Assembly: GCA_036732755.1 (NCBI GenBank)
Contig: DAINBU010000035.1
Span: 1-41,676, forward strand
Reading direction: 5' to 3'
DNA length: 41,676 nt
Source of the DNA: DASRRB01 sp036732755
Lineage (GTDB): Bacteria > Planctomycetota > B15-G4 > SIAN01
Under the pieces are notes generated by a model. It did no database searches, was not told the DNA's origin, and saw nothing but the letters and a program-made list of their open reading frames with translations. This document shows, one piece after another, positions 40,586-41,676 of this stretch. A program made the translations under genes and the position numbers. Every line of letters begins with the position of its first letter. Positions within the stretch are counted from its first letter, which is position 1.

Positions 40586-40861
40586 TTAGAGCGGGAACAC
40601 GTTGTCCCGCTGGCCGCCCGCGATCGACTCGAACTTGTCGAGGGACACGTGCACGAGTCCCTCCCTGTCATTCGCGACCGTCGCACCCCGGCGCTTCGCC
40701 TCGATCGCGGAGCTGACGCGGTTCAGGTCATCCTTCAGCTCGCCGATCGCGGCCTTCACTTCGGTGACGGGGTCGTCGCCGAACGATCTGGCAGGACTGG
40801 CTCCAAGTCTTCCGCTCAAGATCACGTGCAGGGGCGTCACGTCGAGAGCCGGACGAAACAC
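40586..40861 (-). CDS. Small hypothetical protein between the divergent arms of the RM/Z1 island
   Basis: A 91-residue frame whose C-terminal two thirds look coding: amphipathic helix VTEVKAAIGELKDDLNRVSS, then a basic segment and the end HVSLDKFESIAGGQRDNVFPL. Third codon positions are mostly G or C, as in real genes of this window. The start is unclear: GTG at 40861 is possible but has no ribosome binding site, and an in-frame stop lies at 40883-40885. It might be an independent small gene preceding dcm, or the tail of a decayed longer gene. I do not recognise the family. Confidence 0.4.
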   Translation of the reverse strand: MFRPALDVTPLHVILSGRLGASPARSFGDDPVTEVKAAIGELKDDLNRVSSAIEAKRRGATVANDREGLVHVSLDKFESIAGGQRDNVFPL

Positions 40862-40939
40862 CTTCGCAGGGGAGTCGACTTCTCAGGCGCGAGCGCTTCC
40901 TGATTGCGCCTTGGGGCTCGGCCCGCTTACGCTGCATGA

Positions 40940-41676
40940 ATGTCTGAGACCCCCCATTCTCACGAAGACCAGTCACCCCTTGTCGGCGGGACTGCAAGCA
41001 TCGTCGGGAGTCGTACTCCAATGCTCCGTATCGACGGAATGTGCCTCCAGGGAACACTCAAGGCACTCGAGGCTGGCATAGGCGCGAAGCCGATGCCTGT
41101 CTCTGCACTTGCAAAGGTGAGAAGTGATGGGTTGGCCTTGCTCGAACGCATCGTCGAAGCGTACTCGAGAGAGATTGCACCTGGTGAGGTTGGAAAGGAT
41201 GGTTCAGCGCGCGCCGGCGACGCTGTGCCGACGAGGCCGTGTACCGGGCTGCTATACGGCAGGATCCAGAGCGGAAAGACGGTCGCAATGATCAGCCTCG
41301 TCGCGGCCGCGATCGACAACGGGTTCAGGGCTGTAGTTGTGTTGACTTCCGACAATGTGAAACTGGTGCGCCAGACAACTGATCGGTTTTGCGCGCTGGA
41401 AGGACCAATCACAGTCGATGCCCTGAATCCAACACTATGGGCTGACGACGACAAACACATCGCAAAGAACCTGACCCGCTCCGGTGTGGTGTTCGTCTGC
41501 TCGAAGAACAAGGCTCGCCTCGACGCCCTGATCGCGTTCCTGAAGCGAATCGGAGCCCCAGCCGTACCGGCGCTGATTCTCGATGACGAAGCTGACCAGG
41601 CGACCCTTGACGCAAATACGGCTGCCCGGAGTCGACAGCGTCAAAGGGGGGATGTCGAGTCGGATGCTACGATCAT
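40940..41676 (+). CDS. Z1-domain-type ATPase, N-terminal part (runs off the window)
   Basis: The frame from ATG at 40940 stays open through the window end, giving 245 residues. After about 100 variable residues comes the Walker A motif GRIQSGKT and the helix VAMISLVAAAID. A Walker B-type ALILDDEADQATL lies near residue 218. The combination xGRxQSGKT with LDDEADQA is typical of Z1-domain (PF10593) superfamily II helicase-like ATPases. These occur in operons with cytosine methyltransferase, Vsr, PD-(D/E)XK nuclease and AIPR genes. The partners further downstream are outside this window. It is divergent from dcm. Codon use is clearly less GC-biased (many AAA, GCA, CCA, ACA codons) than in the rest of the window, which supports transfer. 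An ATG 4 nt upstream stops after three codons. Confidence 0.75.
   Translation, partial: MSETPHSHEDQSPLVGGTASIVGSRTPMLRIDGMCLQGTLKALEAGIGAKPMPVSALAKVRSDGLALLERIVEAYSREIAPGEVGKDGSARAGDAVPTRPCTGLLYGRIQSGKTVAMISLVAAAIDNGFRAVVVLTSDNVKLVRQTTDRFCALEGPITVDALNPTLWADDDKHIAKNLTRSGVVFVCSKNKARLDALIAFLKRIGAPAVPALILDDEADQATLDANTAARSRQRQRGDVESDATI

Noticed and set aside
1..41676. CRISPR arrays, insertion sequences or rRNA genes
   Set aside because: No regularly spaced repeats, transposase motifs or rRNA-like stretches were seen on reading the window.

Overview
This is a very GC-rich bacterial window holding about 24 protein genes, one tRNA gene and a trp attenuator. Genes are densely packed. Starts are ATG, GTG and one TTG, and AGGAG-type ribosome binding sites stand before many of them. 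Several traits point to the PVC group, most likely a planctomycete: a 731-residue GreA with a long N-terminal extension (the chlamydial/PVC architecture), large secreted FG-GAP/UnbV proteins with TPRs, and families of Gly-rich lipoproteins. Another phylum such as Acidobacteriota cannot be excluded from sequence alone.

Layout. (1) 216-10038, minus strand: three tandem paralogous lipoproteins of about 1,050-1,070 residues, each with a lipobox Cys followed by a poly-Gly run and SbsA/Big_5-like Ig segments. They lie downstream of argS (10141-12243) and a HEAT-repeat gene (12305-13354), all on the minus strand. (2) 13549-23267, plus strand: a second tandem triplet, secreted TPR plus FG-GAP propeller proteins. 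The first two carry a UnbV/ASPIC motif and a long shared C-terminal domain; the third has lost that domain. (3) 23289-26829, minus strand: a phosphofructokinase gene directly downstream of the extended greA. (4) 26933-28866, plus strand: a CMD-family protein and a secreted Kelch propeller.

(5) 28865-37024, plus strand: a complete tryptophan operon, trpL-E-G-D-C-F-B-A followed by a DAHP synthase (aroF). The six trp-to-trp junctions overlap by exactly 4 nt (ATGA or GTGA), and trpA overlaps aroF by 10 nt. Before trpE lies a sigma70-like promoter, a 15-codon leader peptide with three consecutive Trp codons, and three mutually exclusive hairpins (1:2, 2:3, 3:4). This is a textbook ribosome-stalling attenuator. 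The operon therefore appears to tie tryptophan synthesis, and the first step of the shikimate pathway, to charged tRNA-Trp.

(6) 37122-37199: tRNA-Pro(GGG). Beyond it, to the window end, base composition and codon use become visibly less GC-biased. The genes are defence-like: on the minus strand a 5-methylcytosine methyltransferase, a Vsr mismatch endonuclease and a putative restriction endonuclease; divergently, on the plus strand, the start of a Z1-domain-type ATPase that runs off the window. This looks like a restriction-modification/Z1 island placed next to a tRNA gene. A poorly resolved 0.9-kb region with small or decayed frames lies between the divergent arms.

The strongest candidates for new biology are the trp attenuator in this lineage, the two tandem triplets of giant surface proteins, and the RM/Vsr/Z1 island with its undescribed small frames.
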